NCBI RefSeq assembly: GCF_965204195.1
Contig: NZ_OZ241975.1
Coordinates: forward strand, 558,001-622,000
Direction of reading: 5' to 3'
DNA from: Poriferisodalis sp965204195
GTDB taxonomy: Bacteria; Actinomycetota; Acidimicrobiia; Acidimicrobiales; Poriferisodalaceae
DNA: 64,000 nt
Position numbers and translations under genes: made by a program. Shown here in pieces: positions 6,590 through 13,078 of the stretch. Below the pieces are notes generated by a model. That model did no database searches. It saw only the letters and a program-made list of their open reading frames with translations, and was not told the origin of the DNA. Each line of letters starts with the position of its first letter. Position 1 is the first letter of the stretch.

Positions 6590-7631
6590 GAATGTCAAGC
6601 GGCTGTTTGACAGCGTTGCCATCGAGGCGATGGTGAGTTCAGACCTGCCTGCCGACCAGCTTGCAGATGCGCTGCTCGACGCCGAGGTCGACGACAAGCT
6701 CGTTCGATTTGCTGTCCAAGTGAAGAGTCGTGCTCCGTATCCCGGCGAGATTCCGCGCCTGGAGCCATTGCGCAATCGCCTTGTAACCGTAGGTGTGCCA
6801 TTGCTCGTGGCCCCGCTCATTTCCGAGGCAGCAGGAAGGGCGCTCACGGAAGCCCAGTGGTCGTGGGTCGACAGCCAGGGCAACGCCGATGTCCGCGCAA
6901 GCGGCATACGCATCAGTTGCCGCGTGCCAAGTCGGCCCGTGAGCAGGACCCCGCGTGGCCTGCCCAGAGGATCCGGATCGTGGTCGATCATGCGCTCGCT
7001 GATCTCGGACGGCGTCATGGAAGGCGAGGCCGAACTCGCCGAACGCGCTGGTGTCAGCCAGCCTCGGGTCTCACAAGTGTTGACGGCGCTGTCGACCGCT
7101 GGGCTCGTCGAGCGTCGGGGACGATCAACCTGGGCCGCGGACCGTCCGGTACTGCTCGATGCCTTCCTGAACAGCTACGCCGATGCGCGGGGGATCGCCA
7201 GCTGGTTCTACTCCCTGGATTCCCCCAACCAGGCATGCGAGCAGATCGCGGCCGTCGGAGAGTCGCTGCACGCAGACACCGTCATCTCCGGTGACGTCGC
7301 AGCTGACCGTCTCGTCCCGTGGCGCGTGCCCACGCATACGACGGTGTACACGAACGATCATCGACTTGCGACCCAACTTGAGTTGACTCCCGCTCAAGGC
7401 CCCGACGACGCGAACGTCGAGTTGATCGTCCCCGCAGACCAGTCGATTCTGCGCATCCGCCACGAAGAAGATGCGGCGCTCGCCCACCCGACGCAGGTGA
7501 TCGTGGACCTCCAGCGACTCGGCGGGGCCGATCGACACGAGGCGGCGGAGAAGGTTCGCGAATGGCTGCTGGGAGCGGGTCAGGGGAGTCCTGGAGACGC
7601 AGTTCGCCCGAGGCGGCGATGCGATAGGTGA
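6582..7631 (+). CDS. AbiEi-like winged-helix regulator/antitoxin
   Basis: A 349-residue protein with the layout of type IV (AbiE) antitoxin-like regulators. Residues 1-110 form a restriction-fold-like domain (RFAVQVKSRAPYPGEIPRL, then PLLVAPLISEAAGRAL and WVDSQGNADV). Next comes a winged helix (GEAELAERAGVSQPRVSQVL, LVERRGR) and a C-terminal domain (GDVAADRLVPWRVPTHTTVY, ANVELIVPAD, VIVDLQRLGG, REWLLGAG). The usual partner, an AbiEii nucleotidyltransferase, is not next door: the downstream sequence contains only fragments. GTG 6582 fits the promoter; ATG 6588 is an alternative start. It is probably autoregulated through the palindrome upstream. Confidence 0.7.
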   Translation: MLMNVKRLFDSVAIEAMVSSDLPADQLADALLDAEVDDKLVRFAVQVKSRAPYPGEIPRLEPLRNRLVTVGVPLLVAPLISEAAGRALTEAQWSWVDSQGNADVRASGIRISCRVPSRPVSRTPRGLPRGSGSWSIMRSLISDGVMEGEAELAERAGVSQPRVSQVLTALSTAGLVERRGRSTWAADRPVLLDAFLNSYADARGIASWFYSLDSPNQACEQIAAVGESLHADTVISGDVAADRLVPWRVPTHTTVYTNDHRLATQLELTPAQGPDDANVELIVPADQSILRIRHEEDAALAHPTQVIVDLQRLGGADRHEAAEKVREWLLGAGQGSPGDAVRPRRRCDR

Positions 7632-7752
7632 GATCGTCAGCGCGCAATCCCTCTCCGATGTCGAAGCCACACGCCGGGAGACAAGGATTCAAGCCCTCAT
7701 CCAGCAGATGTTGCGCTGAGGCGGTTTCGGCCTCGTGGGCACCGCGGTGCGA
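7632..7752 (+). other. Possible orphan 3' gene end after the AbiEi-like gene
   Basis: In another frame, ending at the TGA at 7717-7719, the sequence reads LETQFARGGDAIGEIVSAQS, then a charged helix (ATRRETRIQALIQQMLR). It looks like the tail of a helical protein with no matching 5' part. The reverse strand also reads plausibly here, so this is only a weak suggestion of a recombination junction. Confidence 0.2.
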
Positions 7753-7908
7753 TCACGACTGTGTAGCGGTGTTCGCTCCCGGCTCGGGCCTCGATGAAGG
7801 ACCACGGGTGGCTGTGTCGGACGGCCTCGCTGAGCGTCGTTGTGCTGGTCCTTGGGGACGCAGATTTTCTGGCCGGCTGTAGAACTCGTATTCCTCGGCG
7901 GGCGTCAT
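7753..7908 (-). pseudogene. Truncated antitoxin-like fragment
   Basis: A 51-codon frame whose first 25 residues (MTPAEEYEFYSRPENLRPQG) resemble the N-terminus of a family of small CopG-type antitoxins; the expected RHH strand (PVRFP-like) that should follow is absent, and the frame degenerates into Arg/Ser/Pro. It begins four bases after the stop of the RHH gene at 7913-8278, so it may be read as its second cistron. I read it as a broken second antitoxin. Confidence 0.35.
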
Positions 7909-7912
7909 ACGC

Positions 7913-8278
7913 TCAGGGTGCTCGGCGAGCTCTGCGCACTTCTCGTACTTCCTCGACGGCGATGTCGAGTGCTTCGTCCTCGGAAAGGTCTGGGTTGCGA
8001 GCGGCGCTCGCAGCGAGGTCAGCGCTGAGAGCAGCAGCCTCGGCTGGCAGCAGACGACCGGCGGCAGCGCGTTCGTCGGGTGTGAGCGGCCCGCCGGTTT
8101 CGTCGAGCATCGTGGCCAGCAGTACGTCGAAGTCGGCATCGGCCGCGAGCTGGCACTTCACGGCATGTTCGACGTAGGCCGACACGCTCGCTGCGCCGCC
8201 TTGGGCGACCACCGCTTTCACTTGGTCGGCGATGTCGGCGTCGACGGTGACAGTGAGCCGGCTCTTCGTGGCTGCCAT
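7913..8278 (-). CDS. RHH antitoxin, apparently orphan
   Basis: A 121-residue protein beginning MAATKSRLTVTVDADIADQV, an RHH strand and helix, then SVSAYVEHAVKCQLAADADF. The C-terminal half is acidic and helical (LTPDERAAAGRLLPAEAAAL, DLSEDEALDIAVEEVREVRR), the region that in this family wraps the toxin. A GTG at 8299 is an alternative start. No intact toxin lies beside it: downstream is the fragment at 7753-7908. It lies 39 bp after the choline-sulfatase stop on the same strand and may be co-transcribed with it. Confidence 0.6.
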   Translation of the reverse strand: MAATKSRLTVTVDADIADQVKAVVAQGGAASVSAYVEHAVKCQLAADADFDVLLATMLDETGGPLTPDERAAAGRLLPAEAAALSADLAASAARNPDLSEDEALDIAVEEVREVRRARRAP

Positions 8279-8317
8279 GCCTTTCAACGTACTGCTCACG
8301 CCGACAGATGCCGCCGC

Positions 8318-9862
8318 TCAGGGTGGGGTGGGGATGCGGCTGCCGCGGCTGGTGTTCAGCCAGTTCATGCCGTCGCGGACGTACTCGCCGGTGGCGTTTC
8401 GCTGCGGGCTGTAGTCCCACCAGTCGATGCCGGCGGCGTGTGCCGCGGCGCTCACCACCCGCCGGGAGCGCTGCGACGCCAGGACCTGGTCGCGCAGCGC
8501 GGCGCCGTCCCAGCGTTCGACGGTCTCCGCGGCGAACGCAGCGACCAGATCGGCGTGGGCAGGGTCAGCCGCCAGGTTGTTGCGCTCGAGCGGATCGTCG
8601 ACCAGGTCGTACAGCAGGGCCGGGTCGCCCTCGCAGTGGATCCACTTGTGGCGCCCCCGGCGGATCATGAACATCGGCTGTGTGGTCAGCACCGCCGTGT
8701 ACTCGCCGATCGCCTCGCCACCGTCCTCGCCGTCGCTGCCGCCGTCGCCCGACGCCAGCTCCCACAGGCTCCGCCCCGCGGGCGCTGCGCTCATCTCAGG
8801 CCAACCGTCACTGCCCCCGTCGGTCGCAATGTCGAGCAGCGTCGGCAGCAGGTCGACCAGCGAGCACACATCGGGAACGGCACGGTTGGCCACGCCCGGC
8901 CCGGCCATCACGAACGGCACCCGCGCCGCCCGCTCGAAGAAGCACATCTTGAAGAACGTGCCGCGGTCGCCCAGCATGTCGCCGTGGTCGCTGATGGCGA
9001 TCACGACGGTGTCGTCGGTGCGGCCCGTCTCGTCCAGCACCTCCACCAGGCGCCCCACCCACGAGTCGAAGTAGCTGGTGTTTGCGTAGTAGCCGTGGCG
9101 GGCGTTGCGGCACTGCTCCTCGGTGAAGCCGACGCCGTCGGCCCCGATGCCCTGGCGCAGCCGGCGGGTGTGCGGATCGACGGCGTCGGGGGCGATCGGG
9201 TCGGGCAGGTCGATGCTGTCGTGGTCGTACAGGTCCCACCACTGCGGCCGGGCCTCGTAGGGATCGTGGGGATGGGTGAACGAGGCCACCACGAAGAACG
9301 GCCGCTCGTCTGGGGCGCGGACCAGGTCATACAGGTGCCGCACCGCAGCGAACCCGACCTCCTCGTCGAAATCGTGCTGGTAGTTGGTCACCACCGGGCC
9401 CGCTTCGGACAGGCTGGCCATGGTGTACCAGTCGCTCGGCGGCCCCGACGCCGCATCCCAGTCGGGCGTGAGCGCAAAGCCCGAGGGGTAGATGTCGGTG
9501 GTGAGGCGCTGCTCGAAGCCATGGAGCTGGTCGGGGCCGATGAAGTGCATCTTTCCCGACAGCGTCGTGCGGTAGCCCAGCAGTCGCAGGTAGTGCATCA
9601 GCGTGGGCACCGACGCAGCGAACTCGGCGCCGTTGTCCCACGCCCCGATCGACGCCGGCAGCTGGCCCGACAGCATCGAGAACCGTGACGGGGCGCACAG
9701 CGGGAAGTTGCAGTACGCCGCATCGAAGCGCACGCCGCGCTCGACGAGGGCATCCAGCGCCGGGGTCTGCACCACCGGATGGCCGTACGCACCGGTGAAG
9801 TGGGGCGCCAGCTGATCCGCCATCACGACGAGGATGTTCGGGCGTCGTCCCGAGCGCGTCAC
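8318..9862 (-). CDS. betC: Choline-sulfatase
   Basis: A 514-residue type I sulfatase. RPNILVVMADQ at the N-terminus gives the first metal-binding Asp. LCAPSRFSMLSG carries Cys56, the residue converted to formylglycine (C-x-P-S-R). ISDHGDMLGDRGTFFKMCFFE gives further metal and substrate residues. The C-terminal region (VVSAAAHAAGIDWWDYSPQR, GEYVRDGMNWLNTSRGS) is the choline-sulfatase-specific extension. The enzyme hydrolyses choline-O-sulfate to choline and sulfate, feeding glycine betaine or carbon/sulfur supply. Length matches the family. There is no signal peptide, so it is cytoplasmic. No choline transporter or dehydrogenase is adjacent. Start is GTG. Confidence 0.92.
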   Translation of the reverse strand: MTRSGRRPNILVVMADQLAPHFTGAYGHPVVQTPALDALVERGVRFDAAYCNFPLCAPSRFSMLSGQLPASIGAWDNGAEFAASVPTLMHYLRLLGYRTTLSGKMHFIGPDQLHGFEQRLTTDIYPSGFALTPDWDAASGPPSDWYTMASLSEAGPVVTNYQHDFDEEVGFAAVRHLYDLVRAPDERPFFVVASFTHPHDPYEARPQWWDLYDHDSIDLPDPIAPDAVDPHTRRLRQGIGADGVGFTEEQCRNARHGYYANTSYFDSWVGRLVEVLDETGRTDDTVVIAISDHGDMLGDRGTFFKMCFFERAARVPFVMAGPGVANRAVPDVCSLVDLLPTLLDIATDGGSDGWPEMSAAPAGRSLWELASGDGGSDGEDGGEAIGEYTAVLTTQPMFMIRRGRHKWIHCEGDPALLYDLVDDPLERNNLAADPAHADLVAAFAAETVERWDGAALRDQVLASQRSRRVVSAAAHAAGIDWWDYSPQRNATGEYVRDGMNWLNTSRGSRIPTPP

Positions 9863-9899
9863 CGAGCGGAACCTACACCCAGCCTCGGCACCGGTTGGA

Positions 9900-10304
9900 T
9901 CAGTCGAAGTCGGCCGGGGTCGGGGGCCTGACGAGTGCGTCGATTGCCGTCCACAGCGTGCGCGACACCGGGTCGAACAGCACTGGCAAGATGACCCCGA
10001 CGGGTGCCGCGATTGCCAGCAGCAAGCCGCGGCTGACGTCTGTGCCCCAGACGAGCATGGCCACCACGACGGTCAGGATCACGGCGGTTGCCGACACCAC
10101 CGTGTTCACGGCCACTGCGCCCAGCCAGTGACCTTCCATGCGCTCGAACTTGAGGCGGCAGTGGGGGCACCGCTCGCGTATGGCGAAGAGTCCCCAGCGT
10201 CGAAACAGGCCGCGACCGCCGCACGACGGGCAAGCCAACGTCAATCCGCGCCACAAAACGCGCACCCCCGCAGTCTGCCCGTCGTGCGGCGGTCGTCCGG
10301 GCAC
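9900..10304 (-). CDS. DUF983 zinc-ribbon membrane protein
   Basis: Up to 134 residues. A Cys4 zinc-ribbon (LACPSCGGRGLFRRWG, ERCPHCRLKFER) is followed by GHWLGAVAVNTVVSATAVIL and a second hydrophobic span, the DUF983 pattern of one ribbon and two membrane helices. Role unknown. The start is unclear: GTG 10304 adds 13 residues, while GTG 10265 (VRVLWRGLTLACP) fits the family better. In that case the right arm of the large inverted repeat at 10213-10295 lies in the leader and the start codon in its loop. Confidence 0.75.
   Translation of the reverse strand: MPGRPPHDGQTAGVRVLWRGLTLACPSCGGRGLFRRWGLFAIRERCPHCRLKFERMEGHWLGAVAVNTVVSATAVILTVVVAMLVWGTDVSRGLLLAIAAPVGVILPVLFDPVSRTLWTAIDALVRPPTPADFD
10213..10295. 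repeat. Perfect 20-bp inverted repeat at the DUF983 start
   Basis: CGACCGCCGCACGACGGGCA (10213-10232) is the exact reverse complement of 10276-10295, with a 43-bp loop. One arm codes for the first Cys pair of the zinc ribbon. The other lies at or before the start codon and reads CPSCGGR on the opposite strand, so it is an inverted copy of the coding segment. In the DUF983 message it would fold into a very stable hairpin around the start. Confidence 0.85.
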
Positions 10305-10317
10305 GAAGCGGTGTGGC

Positions 10318-10334
10318 TACGCTTGTGGTCACAA
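10318..10334 (+). promoter_or_regulatory. Possible promoter/operator of the Phd-PIN pair
   Basis: TACGCT (10318-10323) may be a -10. It abuts TTGTGGTCACAA (10323-10334), an inverted repeat with 5-bp arms, placed 30 bp before the antitoxin start as expected for autorepression. No clear -35 was found. Confidence 0.35.
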
Positions 10335-10364
10335 ATCGATCCACCGGCGCGGGAGGCAGCTCAG

Positions 10365-10718
10365 ATGAGGTCAGTCGGGGTGCGGGAGTTCCGTGACCAT
10401 GCGACGAAGCTGATCGGCTCCGGCGAGACGCTCGTCATCGAGAAACACGGCGAGCCGGTCGGTTTCTTCGTGCCGATCGTCGCCAAGGACCGGCGCGCTG
10501 GGGCACAAGCACTCGAGCGCCTGGACGTTCTCGTCACCGAAGTGCTCGAAGAGCGGGGTCTGAGCGAGGACGAGTTGGTGTCCGAGATCGTCGGTGCCGA
10601 CGACGGCCGCGATTGGAGAATTCAGCTGCAGACCGCTCGAGTGAGCGGCGGCCCGTCAGAGGGGGTCGCCTATTCCACCGCACGCTGGGTAACCGAGCCC
10701 GATGAGGCTCGTCGTTGA
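10365..10718 (+). CDS. Phd/YefM-type antitoxin
   Basis: A 117-residue protein opening MRSVGVREFRDHATKLIGSG and ETLVIEKHGEPVGFFVPI, the Phd/YefM DNA-binding fold, followed by an acidic C-terminal part (VLEERGLSEDELVSEIVGAD) expected to bind the toxin. ATG 10365 was chosen because GGGAGG lies 8 bases upstream; the open frame extends further up but loses similarity. It overlaps the PIN toxin gene by 17 bp. The complex probably represses its own promoter, where an inverted repeat is visible. Confidence 0.8.
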   Translation: MRSVGVREFRDHATKLIGSGETLVIEKHGEPVGFFVPIVAKDRRAGAQALERLDVLVTEVLEERGLSEDELVSEIVGADDGRDWRIQLQTARVSGGPSEGVAYSTARWVTEPDEARR

Positions 10719-11151
10719 CACCAGCGTTCTCGTCGGCGAGCTGGTGCGGGAGGCCGGACGGGAACGCCTGCGCGACAACCGACTCAATCTGTTTCTCCCT
10801 GAACGAATGTGGCAGGAGACGCAGTGGATGCTTCCTGCCCGGATAGAGCGATTCGGCGAGCAGCACGGGCTCGCGCTGCCGACCCAGCGTGACTTGGTGA
10901 CGGCGTGCCTAGAGGCGGTCATGGGAAACGTTGACATCGTTGCCGAGCCGATCTACCTGGCGAGGGAAGACGAGGCGCGGGCTCGTTCGTTGCGCGACCC
11001 CGACGATTGGCCTGTCGTGGCGTGCGCGCTGTCGCTCGGCGACGGTGTGTGGACCAACGACAACGACTTTCTGGGCACGGGCGTGCCGACGTGGACGACA
11101 GCCACACTCGACCTCTGGCTGCAACGAGCAGATCCAGCCGACAAGACCTAG
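10702..11151 (+). CDS. PIN-domain toxin (VapC-like)
   Basis: A 149-residue PIN nuclease. MRLVVDTSVLVGELVREAGR supplies the first catalytic Asp, the middle has an acidic helix, and RDPDDWPVVACALSLGDGVW followed by TNDNDFLG gives the C-terminal acidic cluster. These proteins cleave RNA, often tRNA or rRNA sites. The gene overlaps its antitoxin by 17 bp and looks complete, making this one of two apparently functional Phd/PIN modules in the window. Confidence 0.8.
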   Translation: MRLVVDTSVLVGELVREAGRERLRDNRLNLFLPERMWQETQWMLPARIERFGEQHGLALPTQRDLVTACLEAVMGNVDIVAEPIYLAREDEARARSLRDPDDWPVVACALSLGDGVWTNDNDFLGTGVPTWTTATLDLWLQRADPADKT

Positions 11152-11208
11152 CGCCCTGACCCTCGTTTGGAGCTGTGGCGACCGGCCGCGAGCATCATCG
11201 TGTTGGGG

Positions 11209-11832
11209 TCAAGGGCAGGAAGTGCCGACTGCGAGCTGTACGGGAATCTCTTCTTCGCCGGACGAGACGAGCACTTCGACGCAGCCAGGTTCGTTCACCC
11301 AGATGCCGCCTGCCCAGACGATCCACTCGCCGCGATCGGCCCCGCACGGCCAGCCGCCTACGTATTCGGCCGAGTCGACGTCGCATGCGGGACCGTCTGA
11401 GTCGCAGGGGCCGGCTGTCAGCGCATCGGCAGACGCGAAGCCGACTTGCCCATGTTCGAGGAACGCGTCGCCCGGAGCTTTCACAATCTCAAGCGATGCC
11501 TGCTGGGAACGGCGCACGAGCAGCCCGAACTTTGCGAACCGGTAGTCCTCGTAACTCGAGCCCTCCGGGCCGAATCGCCCGAGCTGCAGCTGTCCCGATG
11601 GCAGCGCGATGAACCCGCCGTTAGCGCCATATGCCGTGTAGCCACGACCGGGATCGGGGACCACGTCGATGACGTGCACGCACTCGACAACTCGATGCCC
11701 CGGTCGATCTTCGACCGTCTGATTGTCGGCAGTGCTCCCAGTGCAAGCGAAGGCGACCCCGACAATCACCGCAACACCTACGATCCGCACCAGCCTCAGC
11801 GGCAGTGCATCGGACCATCTGAGCACTGTCAC
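11209..11832 (-). CDS. Hypothetical lipoprotein
   Basis: A 207-residue protein with a basic start, a hydrophobic segment (LVRIVGVAVIVGVAFAC) and a lipobox-like VAFAC, so it is probably lipidated and exported. The mature part has several Cys and a Gly/Tyr-rich stretch (DPGRGYTAYGANGGFIALPS) and ends in GEEEIPVQLAVGTSC. I recognise no family. Start is GTG. No obvious partner is adjacent. Confidence 0.55.
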   Translation of the reverse strand: MTVLRWSDALPLRLVRIVGVAVIVGVAFACTGSTADNQTVEDRPGHRVVECVHVIDVVPDPGRGYTAYGANGGFIALPSGQLQLGRFGPEGSSYEDYRFAKFGLLVRRSQQASLEIVKAPGDAFLEHGQVGFASADALTAGPCDSDGPACDVDSAEYVGGWPCGADRGEWIVWAGGIWVNEPGCVEVLVSSGEEEIPVQLAVGTSCP

Positions 11833-11895
11833 CTCGACAAGCGTAGGAGCGAGGTCGTCAGCCCTCAGGTGCTCCTAGTCGCTGCGGCCAGTGAT

Positions 11896-11910
11896 ATCAG
11901 ATAATCTGAT
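11896..11910 (+). promoter_or_regulatory. Palindromic operator of the second Phd-PIN pair
   Basis: ATCAGATAATCTGAT is a perfect palindrome (7-1-7) three bases before the GTG start. It contains GATAAT (11900-11905), a plausible -10, so repressor binding would block the promoter and the message would be nearly leaderless. The -35 is poor. Confidence 0.6.
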
Positions 11911-11913
11911 TTT

Positions 11914-12156
11914 GTGACAGAGATCAGCGCTACTGAGGCTGCACGGGAGTTTGCAGATGTGCTTGACGCAGTTGAGCACCGTGGGGAGCGGTTCACGGTC
12001 GTGCGGCGCGGCAGGGCGATCGCTCGCATCGAGCCGTTGGCGAGCGGCGAAGGCCGCAGGGCAAAACAGCTTCTTGCCGAGACGAGCCCCGATACAGAAT
12101 GGGCCGGCCAGCTCGCCGAGACTCGCCGACTGCTTGAACTCGACACTCGAACATGA
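11914..12156 (+). CDS. Phd/YefM-type antitoxin
   Basis: An 80-residue protein: MTEISATEAAREFADVLDAV, then HRGERFTVVRRGRAIARIEP, the DNA-binding half of the Phd fold, and a short acidic tail (LLAETSPDTEWAGQLAETRR) for toxin binding. The GTG start sits three bases from a perfect palindrome, the likely autoregulatory operator. The stop overlaps the toxin ATG by four bases (ATGA). It looks intact. Confidence 0.85.
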   Translation: MTEISATEAAREFADVLDAVEHRGERFTVVRRGRAIARIEPLASGEGRRAKQLLAETSPDTEWAGQLAETRRLLELDTRT

Positions 12157-12551
12157 CAGCACTGCTGCTCGACACGACCGTCCTCATCGACGCCGAACGC
12201 GACCAAGAACAGCTTGACCGGCTCATCGGTGACGACGACTCCGTAGCCATCGCTGCCATCACCGTTGCCGAACTCCTCGTCGGCGTCCATCTCGCCACGC
12301 AGCGACATCGCGCCCATCGCCAGGCATTCGCCGACGCCGTGGTCGACGCCATCCCGGTCCTGCCCTACGGCACCGAGGTGGCTGCGGCGCATGCCGAGCT
12401 GCTGGCCGAGACCCATCGAGCGGGCCGGCCACGCGGCGCTCACGACCTCATCATTGCGGCCACGGCACGAGCCACGAACCGCACGGTCATCACCGCCGAC
12501 CCGACCGGTTTCGACGGGCTCCCCGGCGTCTCTATCGCCACGTACCGCTGA
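12153..12551 (+). CDS. vapC: VapC-type PIN toxin
   Basis: A 132-residue PIN nuclease with the full acidic set: LLLDTTVLIDAERD (first Asp), ITVAELLVGV (central Glu), GAHDLIIAATARATNRTVIT and TADPTGFDGLPGV (last Asps). This is the standard VapC layout and length. It is translationally coupled to the antitoxin by a 4-bp overlap. It probably cleaves tRNA or rRNA when unbound. This is the most canonical toxin-antitoxin pair in the window. Confidence 0.88.
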   Translation: MTALLLDTTVLIDAERDQEQLDRLIGDDDSVAIAAITVAELLVGVHLATQRHRAHRQAFADAVVDAIPVLPYGTEVAAAHAELLAETHRAGRPRGAHDLIIAATARATNRTVITADPTGFDGLPGVSIATYR

Positions 12552-12587
12552 CGGGTGGACTCAGATGCAGGCGAAGCCGTGCCGAGT

Positions 12588-12965
12588 TCAGCGTGCGGCG
12601 CGCAGGCGCAGGCGTGATGCGGCGGCGTACAGCAGCCACGCCCCGCACCAGACCGTCACCGCCACCAGCAGAACCGTCTCGCCGCGAGCGTCCAAGCCGG
12701 GGGCGTAGAACGGCTCAACGAAGTACTGGGAGACGAAGCCACCCCGGTACGGCGTGTGACCGGCGAGACGCCAAAGATCCTTCTCCCAGACGGTCAGCGG
12801 GCACGGCAACCCGGGCAGGTTGATCGCAGCGATCGGCGCCAGCGCAGCCAGGTACCAGCGCATCAACCGGGGACTGCGTGCAGCCAGCGGTGAGCCGACC
12901 ACGATGAAAACGGCCAGCAGCCCGTGGGCAAGTGCCACAGCGGCCGCCAGCAACCATGCGACCAC
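12588..12965 (-). CDS. DUF2784 family membrane protein
   Basis: A 125-residue protein with an N-terminal helix (AWLLAAAVALAHGLLAVFIV), a second helix, then the family hallmark CPLTVWEKDLWRLAGHTPYR and GGFVSQYFVEPFYAPG, and a last helix (TVLLVAVTVWCGAWLLYA). DUF2784 proteins are small integral membrane proteins of unknown function. It is convergent with the toxin gene and divergent from the lipoprotein gene at 13079. Confidence 0.8.
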   Translation of the reverse strand: MVAWLLAAAVALAHGLLAVFIVVGSPLAARSPRLMRWYLAALAPIAAINLPGLPCPLTVWEKDLWRLAGHTPYRGGFVSQYFVEPFYAPGLDARGETVLLVAVTVWCGAWLLYAAASRLRLRAAR

Positions 12966-13078
12966 ACCGCCACGCTACGCCAGCCGATCCCGGCCAAGGC
13001 GTGTCAGATCGGCGGCAGCTGGATGTCAATCGAGCAGCGCGACTGGCTGAGAGCCCCGGGGCGTAGTACGCCTGCGAC

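Noticed and set aside
8165..9688. Long plus-strand open frame opposite the choline-sulfatase gene
   Set aside because: An antisense shadow of a high-GC gene; the Gly/Arg/His-rich product has no domain, while betC shows all family motifs.
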